Positions 1 through 9,073 of a stretch of DNA of 23,885 nt are shown here, one piece after another. Origin of the DNA: JBAYDV01 sp041668045 (lineage in GTDB: Bacteria > Bacteroidota > Bacteroidia > Bacteroidales > UBA932); contig JBAYDV010000024.1 in assembly GCA_041668045.1 (NCBI GenBank), positions 1 to 23,885 of the forward strand, written 5' to 3'. A program made the position numbers and the translations under genes. Numbering within the stretch: position 1 is the stretch's first letter; every line of letters starts with the position of its first letter. Under the pieces are notes generated by a model. That model ran no database searches, was not told the DNA's origin, and saw only the letters and a list, made by a program, of their open reading frames with translations.

Positions 1-44
1 GAACAAGCTACAATACCATATTTAAATATATTTTTAAATTTCAT
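1..44 (-). CDS. Start of an exported protein, next gene of the PUL (partial, cut by left edge)
   Basis: An ATG on the minus strand at 44-42 opens a frame reading MKFKNIFKYGIVAC before the window ends. Two lysines then a hydrophobic stretch ending in Ala-Cys look like the start of a signal peptide, perhaps of a lipoprotein. It begins 17 bases after the stop codon of the DUF1735/LamG gene, on the same strand, so it is probably the next gene of the PUL operon, where binding proteins or glycosidases normally sit. The upstream AAAGATTATAAAA stretch is A-rich, as usual ahead of Bacteroidota starts. Only 14 codons are visible, so the function is unknown and the call could be chance. Confidence 0.5.
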   Translation of the reverse strand, partial: MKFKNIFKYGIVAC

Positions 45-63
45 TTTTATAATCTTTTAATAA

Positions 64-1218
64 TTATTTAGAAGGTTCTGGTAATTTAACTGGAGTCCAT
101 GTCATAGTATTTTTAGCTACGGCATTGTTTTCATTACTTGTATAATCTTTTACAACAGAACCTGCACCTTCATTGAATTTCCAATAAGCTACAAGACCTG
201 GTGTAGAAGGATCTATCTCATATCTATTATTTTCTAATTCTTCTGGAGTCCTAACTATATTCCATATTCTAAGTTCACTAAATTCTCCAGCCCAGAAACG
301 ATTGTCATCATATGATTTTCCTATGAAGAAATCATCTCTACCTAAATTAAGTTCCCCTAAATTTTTAGTTCCTTCACTCTGAAGTTTATCGTTCATGTAG
401 ACCTTCAACGAGCCATCACTAGAATCATAAGTAATAGCTATATGAGTCCAGGTATTTAATGGAATTTCTTTATTTGCATCAGCATCAGGGAAATTTCCAG
501 AAGAAGTAGCGACCTGAATTTGACCAGAAGGAAATCCAGCATCTCCCATACGAATAAGGAAATAACCTTCGACTCCCATAAATGAAGAAATAAGTCTATC
601 AAAATCTCTGGCTCTTACAAGACCTTCCATAGTCATCTGTGAAAGATTATTTAATGCATCTTTGTTTTTCCAATTAATAGAAAGTGAATTTTCTTCCATA
701 TCACCAACGACTTCTATTATAGTAGCTTCTGTAAATACATAATACATAGTCCTGGCACTTTCTAATAATTCTATATTAGATGCTGAGGCTATCTCGACAG
801 GTAAAACATAAACTTGAGAAGGATCTAATTCATTTACATGAATAAAGTCAATAGTTGCTTCTGTAGAAGTTATACCACCTTCAGCTATTTCTACTTGAGT
901 ATTGTCAAAAATATAACAACTATCAGGTAATAAAACAGCATTATCATAATAGAATTGATTATAAGTATCTACTGCATTTTTATTTACAGCATAAACAATA
1001 TCTATCTTAGATTCAGCAGGTTTAGATGTCCTACTTGTTATAGTTTTCGTTATACTTTCTACTGAAGCTTTTATAGGCAGGTCGGCTTTAAAAGTTCCTG
1101 CTTCTATATATAATTTGTTATCAAAATGATTCAAATCAGGATCTTTCTCCTCGCAGCCACTTATCATAAATAAAGATAAGGCAGAAAGAGTAATCGTTAA
1201 ATATTTAATAATTTTCAT
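64..1218 (-). CDS. DUF1735 and LamG-domain surface lipoprotein (putative glycan-binding protein)
   Basis: This 384-residue lipoprotein probably binds glycans at the cell surface for the neighbouring SusC/SusD transporter. A signal peptide ends in a lipobox (FMISGC) with Cys22 as the lipidated residue. It is followed by EEKD, an acidic stretch typical of surface-exported Bacteroidota lipoproteins. Residues about 30-165 resemble the DUF1735 domain that accompanies GH18-type and other PUL lipoproteins. Residues about 195-365 form a LamG/concanavalin-like jelly roll (NTWTHIAITYD, LKVYMND, SELRIWN, GLVAYWKFNEG are typical). It lies 5 bases downstream of the GH18-like gene in the order susC-susD-GH18-DUF1735, so it is co-transcribed. 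No catalytic residues are recognisable. The domain calls are fairly firm; the ligand is unknown, and an N-glycan is only inferred from context. Confidence 0.85.
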   Translation of the reverse strand: MKIIKYLTITLSALSLFMISGCEEKDPDLNHFDNKLYIEAGTFKADLPIKASVESITKTITSRTSKPAESKIDIVYAVNKNAVDTYNQFYYDNAVLLPDSCYIFDNTQVEIAEGGITSTEATIDFIHVNELDPSQVYVLPVEIASASNIELLESARTMYYVFTEATIIEVVGDMEENSLSINWKNKDALNNLSQMTMEGLVRARDFDRLISSFMGVEGYFLIRMGDAGFPSGQIQVATSSGNFPDADANKEIPLNTWTHIAITYDSSDGSLKVYMNDKLQSEGTKNLGELNLGRDDFFIGKSYDDNRFWAGEFSELRIWNIVRTPEELENNRYEIDPSTPGLVAYWKFNEGAGSVVKDYTSNENNAVAKNTMTWTPVKLPEPSK

Positions 1219-1223
1219 AATAA

Positions 1224-2273
1224 TTATTTTTTAGGAGTTGGGTTCATAATATTAAGAGCTTTTCTAGTATATTGATAGTCTTGATAAGGATGATAATAAT
1301 CATTCTTGACGTTAGATATACCAAGTCCAGCTTTTACAATATCATCCTCATTTGTGTAGATATTATTCGCCATTTCAGTTATAGCTACATCATCTGAAAA
1401 ATATCCAGTAACATTATCGTCAGACTCTAATGAAAATGTAGAAACTTCGAAAATAAATCTATCTGTTGGAACACCCTCTACGCTTGAACGTCGGGCTTGG
1501 AAAATAAGTGCTTCTGCACTCTGTGTACTGTTATCAGATCCATCAATAATGATGTATTCGCAGTCTGATAAAATAGATTTATCTATTAGATTATCAGGAT
1601 AACCTCTAAATAATAACATCTTATCAGCATTATTACTCTTCCAGTTTGATAAAGCATTAAGCAATACATCTTGATATTTCTGTATTTCAGTTAGTTGATT
1701 ATAATTTAGACCTAGAGGACTTTTTCCTTTATAAGACATAATTAAACCATCATAAGAATATTTAGTAAAAATGCTCATTTGATTATCTACATACTTAACA
1801 AGATAAGTCATAAATGGATCCTCATCTTCAGCATTAGCTGGTTCAATTCCATCCATTACTGCTTGGTCATAAGATGCTTTAGTCGCATCATAGTCAATAG
1901 CATATAAAAACTTCATTCCTTTATCTGTCTGTGCGATAGACATATCTTCCAAATTATAATCAGATAAATTATCAGGAGAAGTTAAAACTACCATATCTAT
2001 ACTATCAGGTAAAGCCGATATATGGTCAGCTCTTGAAACTGGAACTTCTACTGAATTATCATACCATACTAAAACTTGTTTATGGTCAGATAATCTATAG
2101 TCTCTCAGATTAGCCAGATAAGTATTATACATTTCAGGATTTTGCTCCTGAATATTTGGCTGATTTAAATCAATACTTTCTGTTTCCGTCCATTTATCAC
2201 ATGATGAAAAAACAGATGTAAGCATAACAGCTAATATAGAAATAGTCAATATTTTAAAATATATTTTTTTCAT
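1224..2273 (-). CDS. GH18-like (BT1044-type) surface lipoprotein, apparently catalytically dead
   Basis: This 349-residue lipoprotein resembles the GH18 family of Bacteroidota PULs that contains endo-beta-N-acetylglucosaminidases acting on N-glycans. The lipobox is VFSSC with Cys25, followed by DKWTE. The barrel pattern is visible: strand LYAIDYD near residue 123, the YDG motif at 174-176, then strands LLFRGYP and YIIIDG. Active GH18 enzymes carry DGxDxDxE, where the final Glu is the acid/base. Here the stretch from Asp175 reads DGLIMSYK, so the middle two Asp and the Glu (Lys182) are lost. I infer a glycan-binding rather than hydrolytic protein. It starts 2 bases after the susD stop and ends 5 bases before the DUF1735/LamG gene, consistent with a co-transcribed binding role. 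The family call is fairly sure; the loss of activity is inferred from the motif only. Confidence 0.8.
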   Translation of the reverse strand: MKKIYFKILTISILAVMLTSVFSSCDKWTETESIDLNQPNIQEQNPEMYNTYLANLRDYRLSDHKQVLVWYDNSVEVPVSRADHISALPDSIDMVVLTSPDNLSDYNLEDMSIAQTDKGMKFLYAIDYDATKASYDQAVMDGIEPANAEDEDPFMTYLVKYVDNQMSIFTKYSYDGLIMSYKGKSPLGLNYNQLTEIQKYQDVLLNALSNWKSNNADKMLLFRGYPDNLIDKSILSDCEYIIIDGSDNSTQSAEALIFQARRSSVEGVPTDRFIFEVSTFSLESDDNVTGYFSDDVAITEMANNIYTNEDDIVKAGLGISNVKNDYYHPYQDYQYTRKALNIMNPTPKK

Positions 2274-2275
2274 AA

Positions 2276-3844
2276 TTAATTATTTTTAGTATCCCACCAA
2301 ACATTAGTGGCCATATTATCAGGACCTTTCATTAAAGACAATATAGTTTTAAGATTTTCTTCATTAGTTTGATATTCTTCCTGTGGATAAGGTAATCTTC
2401 TAGCTTTAAGGTCATTATCTACTATACCACCACTTCTATTTAATTCAACATTCATTAAAGAAGGATAACCAGTACGACGATATTCACTCCATGCTTCAAG
2501 ACCTAGAGGGAAATTAGCTATCCACTTTTGTGTTATAATACGTTCCAAATTAGTTTCAAAAGAAGCACTAGAATCATATTTAATAGTAATATTACTTATC
2601 GCTCCACTGTAAGTAAAAGCACCAAGTGGATCTACATAAGGAGCTGGCTGATCTGTATCATTATTCATATAATCTTCAGCTCCTTCAGCTCCCCATTGGT
2701 CGAAAGAAAGTCTTATACCTTCATTATAAAAGTCTGCTGCTGTTCCTCCCATATTCCATCCTCTCAATGCTGCTTCAGCTTTTAAGAAATATGCCTCAGA
2801 TGCATTCATCCATAATAATGTATGATCATCTGCTGATACATTTACATTAGAATAAGCATGTACTATATCTCCAGAAGGAATTTCTATTCCTGATCTTAAA
2901 CCATAATATCCATTAGTTACTCCTTCTTGAGTAAAAGTAGATTCTGTGAAATATTTTGCTCGTCTAGGATCATTATAGCCATTCATATAAGTAGTTATAT
3001 CTGCAGAGATTCTTGAGTCTCCACCATTATATTCATAACACACTACTCTATATGGATTTTTATTAACAGTGATAAATGCATTATCACTAGATGTACTCAT
3101 AGTTCCTACTGGATCTATGGCTATCGCTTCAGCTATTTCTTGTGCAAAATCAGGTTCTACATAAGATAATCTCATAGCTAATCTTAGTTCTAAAGTATTA
3201 GCAAATTTTATCCATTTTTCTATACTTCCTCCGAATACTGCATCTGCTTTAGGATTAATAAATCCTGTTCTATATGGAGTAAGTTCTTCTACAGCTGCTC
3301 CAAGTTCCTCTATCATTTTATGATAGACTTCTTTCTGAGTATCAAAAGCTGCTGTTATAGAACCATCTTCTCCTATTTTAGAATATGGAATAGCTCCATA
3401 TGCATCTGTAACTTTATGAACTGCTGCTACTTTAATAATATTAGCTATCTCTAAATATCTAATATCATCTGTAACCGTTTTAACTTGAACATAGGACGGA
3501 AATAAATTAGGAATAATATCAGTAAAAAGCACTCTACTCCATCCATTTTCAGGGGCATAAGATGCGAAATTTTTATATGTAAATCCCGCATTTGAATCTG
3601 CGAAATATCCTCCATAATTTCCACCTAACAATAACGATACGAATTGACTCATATTAACGTCAGTAGGTTCAACATATCCTTGCATTTTCACCATAGCTGC
3701 ACTTAATGAATATGCGTCGTAATTCATCTGAGTTTTATTTACCTCATATGGATTTTCATTAATATTTTCATAGTTGTCTGTACATGATACAGTCAAAATA
3801 GCTAATGCTGAGAATATTATTAAATTTTTAATTTTTCTTTTCAT
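2276..3844 (-). CDS. SusD/RagB-family surface glycan-binding lipoprotein
   Basis: This 522-residue SusD-like protein would form the lid of the SusC transporter and capture oligosaccharides at the cell surface. The signal peptide ends in the lipobox LTVSC (Cys21), followed by TDNYENINENPYEV, a start typical of SusD homologues. Helical repeats run through the middle, including the ASEAYFLKAEAALRGW segment near residue 350, which is characteristic of SusD proteins. The C-terminal part has IITQKWIANFPLGLEAWSEYRRTGYP, the usual signature before the final loop. The pattern fits the SusD-like_2 (SusD/RagB) subgroup. It lies 11 bases downstream of susC, as expected for an obligate partner pair, and 2 bases upstream of the GH18-like gene. 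Length is normal and I see no defect. The substrate cannot be read from sequence. Confidence 0.95.
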   Translation of the reverse strand: MKRKIKNLIIFSALAILTVSCTDNYENINENPYEVNKTQMNYDAYSLSAAMVKMQGYVEPTDVNMSQFVSLLLGGNYGGYFADSNAGFTYKNFASYAPENGWSRVLFTDIIPNLFPSYVQVKTVTDDIRYLEIANIIKVAAVHKVTDAYGAIPYSKIGEDGSITAAFDTQKEVYHKMIEELGAAVEELTPYRTGFINPKADAVFGGSIEKWIKFANTLELRLAMRLSYVEPDFAQEIAEAIAIDPVGTMSTSSDNAFITVNKNPYRVVCYEYNGGDSRISADITTYMNGYNDPRRAKYFTESTFTQEGVTNGYYGLRSGIEIPSGDIVHAYSNVNVSADDHTLLWMNASEAYFLKAEAALRGWNMGGTAADFYNEGIRLSFDQWGAEGAEDYMNNDTDQPAPYVDPLGAFTYSGAISNITIKYDSSASFETNLERIITQKWIANFPLGLEAWSEYRRTGYPSLMNVELNRSGGIVDNDLKARRLPYPQEEYQTNEENLKTILSLMKGPDNMATNVWWDTKNN

Positions 3845-3855
3845 AATAGTATATT

Positions 3856-6800
3856 CTAGAAAGTAAGTTTAATATTGAAGCCAATATTTCTCGTACTCGG
3901 CATCATAAAATTATCTATTCCCTGATAATAATTACTAGTAGAAGCTACACTTTCAGGGTCAAAAGGAGCTTTTTTATAAAGCATTAGTAAATTATGTCCT
4001 TCTAAAGAAACCTTCATGTCAAATAAATCCCAAAGCTTAGCTTTAGGAATCGTATATCCTATATGAGCTTCAGCTAATCTTATATTGGTAGCACTATAAG
4101 TATAAAATAATGGCATTCCTGTTCCAATAACTGAATAATAATTTTCAGCATTGATTAAGTCTCCTCCATTAATTATTACTCCTCCATTATCTCTAGCTAC
4201 TGCTGATGCTTTAGATACTCCATATCTATCAAGGACTGCTTGAGTTTCTGAGAATACAATACCTCCGAATCTTCCACTTAACTGGAAACCAAGATTTATG
4301 TTTTTATAAGAAAAATCATTATTGATACTCATATTAGATTTAGGGAATACACTTCCCATCTTAATAGCATCATCAGAATTTAATTTTGTTTTAGAAATTT
4401 CATTATTTGCATCTACATAGATGTCTCCATTACTATCTCTTTTTAAATCTGAAAGAGAATACATATCTCCTAGAGAACCACCTTCTTTTAATATAAATCT
4501 AGCATCGGCATATCCTCCGATATCAAGAGTACTTTTATTTATAATCGCACCAGTTTCTGGATTTTCATAATCTTTAACTAATGAGATAATTTTATTTTTA
4601 TTAGCAGAAAGTGTATAAGTAATATTCCATCTGAAATCTCCCCAGTTTTTCTTAAACCCAAGTAACATCTCTATACCAGTATTTCTAACATCTCCTGTTT
4701 GAACATATAAGTCACTATATCCAGATGACACAGATATATTAGGATTAAATGTTTGATTTTTACTATGAGTCAAATAATAAGAAAAATCTAAATTAAAATA
4801 TTTCAAAAAATTCATAGTAAGACCTGCCTCGAACGAATTAGTTCTTTCTGGTTTAAGATTATACAAAGGATATGTAGTCTTAGTAACCCAAACTTTATCA
4901 TTACTATCCCAAGCATATTTAGGATTTGCTAAAAATCTTGGAAAAGGAAGACCTACAGAAGCGTATGAAGTTCTAAATTTTAGATATTCAATCTCTTTAG
5001 GCATATTTATTAATTCTGACACAATAACTGAACCTCCGACAGAAGGATAAAAGAATGAACTTGTCTGTGATTGAGGACCAGCTAATTGACTTGGCCAATC
5101 ATTTCTAGCAGAAAAATTTAAAAATAGAGTTTTTCTCCAACTGATTTCAGCATTAGCGAAAACAGATTGTGTTTGTTCTCTATAACCTTCTTGTGATCTT
5201 TTTATCTTAGTATCATCTAATTGAAATATATTAAATACATTAGGAAGACCATTAGACATTATTGGACCTTGATTTTCCATTTTATCAAACTTAATACTAT
5301 TAAAAGATGCTCCTAGATTAATCTTTAAATAATAATCTGCTCCTAAGTCTTTATCAATATTAGCTAAAATATCACCATAAGTAGAATATTCATTAATTTT
5401 GGATACTCCATAAAGACCATTTTCAGAACCTTCACTCAATGTTTGATTAGTAGTAGCATATAATTTTTTTTCAAAAGTACTTGATGTATTATCTACTTTT
5501 ATCCTTCCTGAGACGTTTAACCAATCAGATACTACATATTTTAATGAAGCATTTAGCATATATCTATCTCTAGTATTAGTACGAAGATTTCTATTCGTTA
5601 TCCAATATGGATTTTGACCAGTAAATTCTGACAATTCCTGTGGCCAATACTGAGTATAAATTCCACGTGTATCATCATATCTTTCATACATCTTAATATC
5701 ATTCCAATCATCACCTCTTGGAAATAAATAAGCAGGAACGATAGGATTAGAATATATACCTTGGTTAACCATATTTCTATCATTCTGTTTGATAAAACTA
5801 GCACCAAAATCTAATTGTAATTTATCATCTAGAAAAGATGTAGTATTACGTGCAGTAAAATTATACCTATTATACTGATTATTTGGAACTATACCCTTTG
5901 AATTTACAGCTAAAGCTGATATATAAGTTTGATTTTTCGCATTACCAGTAGATAATGATACTCCTTCAGTTCCAACTACTCCTTGTTGATAAAAATCATC
6001 TTCAGGTGTATATCCTCTATAATTAGCATCATTCAATTTAGCACCCCAACTTCTATCGACAACATCTACTTTAGATAATAAATCACCTGTTCCATAAGTA
6101 TTTTGGAATTCAGGCAATACGAATGGGCTCATAAACTGAGTATTGCTTGTAACAGTCAGAGTAGTTTTGCCTACCTGTCCTCGTTTAGTAGTAATTACGA
6201 TAGCTCCATTAGATGCTTCTGATCCATAAAGAGCAGCAGCTGCAGCTCCTGTCAATACTGATATAGTAGATATATCTTCTGGATTAACATCTGCTATACC
6301 ATCAGTAGCACCTTGAGACGCATATCCCATACCATCAGAATCAATGTTAGTTCCATTATACATTGGAACACCATCTATCACATATAATGCATTTGAGCTC
6401 TGTGCAATACTCTTAGACCCTCTCATTACTACCTTAGCAGCTCCACCTACTCCTGATGAAGTAGAATTAATAGTAACACCTGCCACTTTACCATTTAATG
6501 AATTGATAAAATTAGCATCTTTATTGACTAAAAGGTCTTCACCTTTTAGTTGCTGAACGTTATAAGTCAACGCTTTAGTAGAACGTTTAATACCCAAAGC
6601 CGTTACTACTACTTCATCAAGTGAAGAAGAATTCGGTTCCATTTTGATAATAAAATTAGTCCTATTACCAAGCAAAATCTTTTGATTATTATATCCTATA
6701 TAAGATACTGTTAATTCAGTATTTTTATTTATAACAGGAATAGTCATCTCAAAAGCTCCATCAATATCAGTAACACTAGCCAGATCAGTTCCCTCTATTA

Positions 6801-7197
6801 TAACATAAGCACCGATAAGTGTTTCGCCATTTTCATCAAGGACCTGTCCTTTAATTTTAACATTTTGCTGAGAACTAGCATTTTTTGATAACACTATAGA
6901 ACTCTTATTTACAGAATAAGAATACCCTAAGTTATCAAGCAATTTATGAAGTACTTCTGAAAGCTCTTGATTCTCCGACTTTATAGTAACTAATGTATCC
7001 GGATTTACAGAGTTTCCATAGACAAACAGATAAGTTGATTGTTTCTCAATCTGATTGAGTACTGTTTCTAATTTGACATTTTTACTATCTAATGTAACTT
7101 TAGCAGTTTGGGCTCTCATAGGAATGATAGCTATTACTGAAAGTGCACATACTAAAAATACCAAACGTCGAATTTGTGTTTTTACATACATTTCCAT
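3856..7197 (-). CDS. SusC/RagA-family TonB-dependent outer-membrane transporter with STN signalling domain
   Basis: This 1113-residue outer-membrane protein imports glycans using TonB energy. A signal peptide covers about residues 8-30 (cleavage near RAQ/TAK). Residues about 31-105 are an STN domain, the periplasmic module that contacts FecR-type anti-sigma factors. Residues 112-187 are a carboxypeptidase-regulatory-like domain (GQVLDENGETLIGA, ATDIDG-like turn). LDEVVVTALG at 193-202 opens the TonB-dependent plug, with ALYVIDGVPM near 270. The remainder is a 22-strand barrel ending in NIGFNIKLTF, with a terminal Phe as usual. The STN domain plus the sigma/FecR pair directly upstream indicate trans-envelope induction by the substrate. 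The frame starts with ATG at 7197; a second ATG two codons later is equally possible. It is the first gene of the susC-susD-GH18-DUF1735 operon. Confidence 0.96.
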   Translation of the reverse strand: MEMYVKTQIRRLVFLVCALSVIAIIPMRAQTAKVTLDSKNVKLETVLNQIEKQSTYLFVYGNSVNPDTLVTIKSENQELSEVLHKLLDNLGYSYSVNKSSIVLSKNASSQQNVKIKGQVLDENGETLIGAYVIIEGTDLASVTDIDGAFEMTIPVINKNTELTVSYIGYNNQKILLGNRTNFIIKMEPNSSSLDEVVVTALGIKRSTKALTYNVQQLKGEDLLVNKDANFINSLNGKVAGVTINSTSSGVGGAAKVVMRGSKSIAQSSNALYVIDGVPMYNGTNIDSDGMGYASQGATDGIADVNPEDISTISVLTGAAAAALYGSEASNGAIVITTKRGQVGKTTLTVTSNTQFMSPFVLPEFQNTYGTGDLLSKVDVVDRSWGAKLNDANYRGYTPEDDFYQQGVVGTEGVSLSTGNAKNQTYISALAVNSKGIVPNNQYNRYNFTARNTTSFLDDKLQLDFGASFIKQNDRNMVNQGIYSNPIVPAYLFPRGDDWNDIKMYERYDDTRGIYTQYWPQELSEFTGQNPYWITNRNLRTNTRDRYMLNASLKYVVSDWLNVSGRIKVDNTSSTFEKKLYATTNQTLSEGSENGLYGVSKINEYSTYGDILANIDKDLGADYYLKINLGASFNSIKFDKMENQGPIMSNGLPNVFNIFQLDDTKIKRSQEGYREQTQSVFANAEISWRKTLFLNFSARNDWPSQLAGPQSQTSSFFYPSVGGSVIVSELINMPKEIEYLKFRTSYASVGLPFPRFLANPKYAWDSNDKVWVTKTTYPLYNLKPERTNSFEAGLTMNFLKYFNLDFSYYLTHSKNQTFNPNISVSSGYSDLYVQTGDVRNTGIEMLLGFKKNWGDFRWNITYTLSANKNKIISLVKDYENPETGAIINKSTLDIGGYADARFILKEGGSLGDMYSLSDLKRDSNGDIYVDANNEISKTKLNSDDAIKMGSVFPKSNMSINNDFSYKNINLGFQLSGRFGGIVFSETQAVLDRYGVSKASAVARDNGGVIINGGDLINAENYYSVIGTGMPLFYTYSATNIRLAEAHIGYTIPKAKLWDLFDMKVSLEGHNLLMLYKKAPFDPESVASTSNYYQGIDNFMMPSTRNIGFNIKLTF

Positions 7198-7369
7198 TTT
7201 AAGAAGATTAATTGTTCATAAGTGGTTAAAAGAAATACTTTATTCCTTTTTCTTTTTATATAACACGTAAGATCTGAATTACCCTAGAAAAAGTTTATTT
7301 TTTTTAGTAAAACATCTTAAAAGATAACAAATTATTATCAAATAATAGAATATCATTGATATTCCTCAC

Positions 7370-7406
7370 AAAAAAAACTTGCACATCATACTTTGATATG
7401 CAAGTT
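7370..7406 (-). terminator. Rho-independent terminator after the fecR gene
   Basis: On the minus strand a 13-base stem, AACTTGCATATCA paired with TGATGTGCAAGTT, closes a 5-base loop (one G-U type mispair) and runs into eight T residues. It begins about 40 bases after the FecR stop codon and so separates the sigma/FecR unit from susC. susC therefore needs its own promoter in 7198-7369. Confidence 0.85.
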
Positions 7407-7447
7407 ATTAACTATAATAAATACTTTTTTTAGTGAAAATATCTTTA

Positions 7448-8392
7448 TTATTTTTTTTCTTTTATTATATGAATTATTGAATCGTCAGAAATATCCCTAG
7501 TATAAGTAAATGTAGAATTTCTCTGCATCACCCACAATGCATGATCTAAACCTTCATCTATTCTTATCTTACCTGACAATACTTCTGTAGGAATATCATT
7601 CATCTTTATATCAAAAGTTACTCCATAAATTTCGCCTAAATTATTTAGTAAATCTTTAAAATCTTTATTCTTAAAAGATAAGATACCTTCTTTCCATAAG
7701 AAATCTTCGGAATCGGGAGTATCGACAGTTTTAAATGATTTACTATTATAAAATACAGTCTGATTTGGTTTAATCAAAACATCTGATAATTGATTACTAT
7801 TATCATGTAAAACAATACTTCCTTCAACTAATGAAACGAAAAAGGGACTCTTAGAGCTAGCACTATGAACATCGAAGATAGTTCCTTTAACTCTAACATC
7901 ACACTCCGTAGTATGAACCACGAATTGATGCTTTTCATCATGCGTCACATCAAAATATCCTTCTCCTTCCAATTTCACATTTCTTTCATCACCTATAAAT
8001 TTATTAGGATATCTTAACTTAGCCATTGAATTCAACCAAACATTTGTACCATCCGGCAATACTAAATTTACTCTTTGACCTTTAGGTACTATGATTTCAC
8101 TGTAAAGATTTTCATTATCTTTATTATTAAAAACAGAAATTTGACTACCTAGAAAAATAAATAATAAAGCTATCGCAGCATAACTTAAATATGAACGCCA
8201 TTTTAATTTATGGATATTCGTCTTAGGAGTATCATTTTCCGTATTAGATAAGAGTAAAACATCAAATAATGTTCTTTCTTTTTCAAGTTTTTTGATATTT
8301 TCACCATCCTCATCAAGCCAATCCAAAATTTGTTTTTCTTCTTGTCTAGACGATTTATGCTTGAAAAATCTATATAATATCTCTTTATCCAT
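7448..8392 (-). CDS. FecR-family anti-sigma factor (membrane) with DUF4974 C-terminus
   Basis: This single-pass inner-membrane protein would hold the adjacent ECF sigma factor inactive until SusC signals that substrate is present. The cytoplasmic N-terminus (MDKEILYRFFKHKSSRQEEK) is typical of Bacteroidota FecR proteins. A membrane segment lies at about residues 69-88. The FecR domain (about 97-195) has VPKGQRVNLVLPDGTNVWLN and the GEGYFDV motif. The C-terminal 235-314 region matches DUF4974, an STN-like fold. A Gly-Thr in VKGTIFDV sits where FecR relatives can self-cleave; cleavage here is inference. I chose the ATG at 8392 because it gives the usual family start and follows an A-rich leader; an upstream ATG at 8419 would add nine unusual residues. 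It lies 45 bases after the sigma stop. Confidence 0.93.
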   Translation of the reverse strand: MDKEILYRFFKHKSSRQEEKQILDWLDEDGENIKKLEKERTLFDVLLLSNTENDTPKTNIHKLKWRSYLSYAAIALLFIFLGSQISVFNNKDNENLYSEIIVPKGQRVNLVLPDGTNVWLNSMAKLRYPNKFIGDERNVKLEGEGYFDVTHDEKHQFVVHTTECDVRVKGTIFDVHSASSKSPFFVSLVEGSIVLHDNSNQLSDVLIKPNQTVFYNSKSFKTVDTPDSEDFLWKEGILSFKNKDFKDLLNNLGEIYGVTFDIKMNDIPTEVLSGKIRIDEGLDHALWVMQRNSTFTYTRDISDDSIIHIIKEKK

Positions 8393-8437
8393 ATTTTCAC
8401 TTTTAATATTAACACACAACTTTTATTTATCCCTAAT

Positions 8438-9013
8438 TTATTTGATTAAATCTGCTAAAAATATTAAGAATAAGATCGGGATATAATCTTTTAATTCTTT
8501 TCTAAGTATTTTTAAAGCTTTACTTATTTCATATTCCACATTTTTTTTAGTACACGACATTTCTTTAGCTATTTGTGAATATGATTCATCTCTATATCTA
8601 CTACGTTCAAATATTTCTCGAGTTCTTGGTTTTAGTTTAGAGAGTGCTTTTAAAATTATGCTAGTTGTTTCTTTTGAAAATAACATTTGAGGATCACAAG
8701 CCTCTAAAGAAGACATTCTTATATCAAGAATACGCTTCTCTTGTGAAGCTATCGTCTTCTCTATTTTTCTATGAGTAGCTTGATCTCTTAAAGCATTTAA
8801 TGCACGATTTTTGACTATAGAAAATGTATATGCAGGAGCATCTTCTATTGATATCTCATTCCGTTTTTCCCATAATGTGATGAAAGAATCAACTACAATA
8901 TCTTCGGAAGCACTTGTATCACCGATATAAGAATAAGCGAATCTAATAAACTTATCTTTATATGTATTGAAAAATGAAGAATACTCATTTAAGGTTATCG
9001 CCTTTTTCTGCAT
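8438..9013 (-). CDS. ECF RNA polymerase sigma factor (sigma-70 family, Bacteroidota PUL type)
   Basis: This 191-residue extracytoplasmic-function sigma factor should direct RNA polymerase to the downstream susC operon. Sigma region 2 spans about residues 16-80 (FIRFAYSYIGDTSASEDIVVDSFITLWEKR, then YTFSIVKNRALNALR). Region 4 spans about 118-172 (LKPRTREIFERSRYRDESYSQIAKEM) with the helix-turn-helix near 144-168. The hydrophobic tail YIPILFLIFL is common in Bacteroidota ECF factors paired with FecR. It is immediately upstream of the fecR gene. Its own promoter at 9043-9073 is of the primary-sigma type, so it is probably made constitutively and controlled by FecR after synthesis. Length and motifs are normal. 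Which promoters it recognises cannot be read from the sequence. Confidence 0.95.
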   Translation of the reverse strand: MQKKAITLNEYSSFFNTYKDKFIRFAYSYIGDTSASEDIVVDSFITLWEKRNEISIEDAPAYTFSIVKNRALNALRDQATHRKIEKTIASQEKRILDIRMSSLEACDPQMLFSKETTSIILKALSKLKPRTREIFERSRYRDESYSQIAKEMSCTKKNVEYEISKALKILRKELKDYIPILFLIFLADLIK

Positions 9014-9042
9014 GCTTATAGTTTTAACTTGGGTTAAGATAT

Positions 9043-9073
9043 CAAATTTATATAATTAAATTTTTATATCAAA
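9043..9073 (-). promoter_or_regulatory. Promoter of the ECF sigma gene (Bacteroidota primary-sigma type)
   Basis: On the minus strand TTTG (9073-9070), 19 bases, then TAAATTTG (9050-9043) match the Bacteroidota -33/-7 consensus TTTG...TAnnTTTG exactly. Transcription would start near 9037, leaving a leader of about 24 bases. The -33 box lies within the intergenic side of, and the -7 box beyond, the end of oxyR (stop at 9056), so it overlaps the oxyR 3' end. Confidence 0.8.

Noticed and set aside
2528..2850. Plus-strand open frames of 85 and 74 codons inside susD
   Set aside because: They lie antisense to a well-matched SusD gene, lack family matches, and the codon phase follows susD; treated as shadow frames.
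7321..7350. CAAATTAT and CAAATAATA as a possible susC -7 box on the minus strand
   Set aside because: Neither fits TAnnTTTG exactly: the TA lies at the wrong distance and no TTTG sits at -33.
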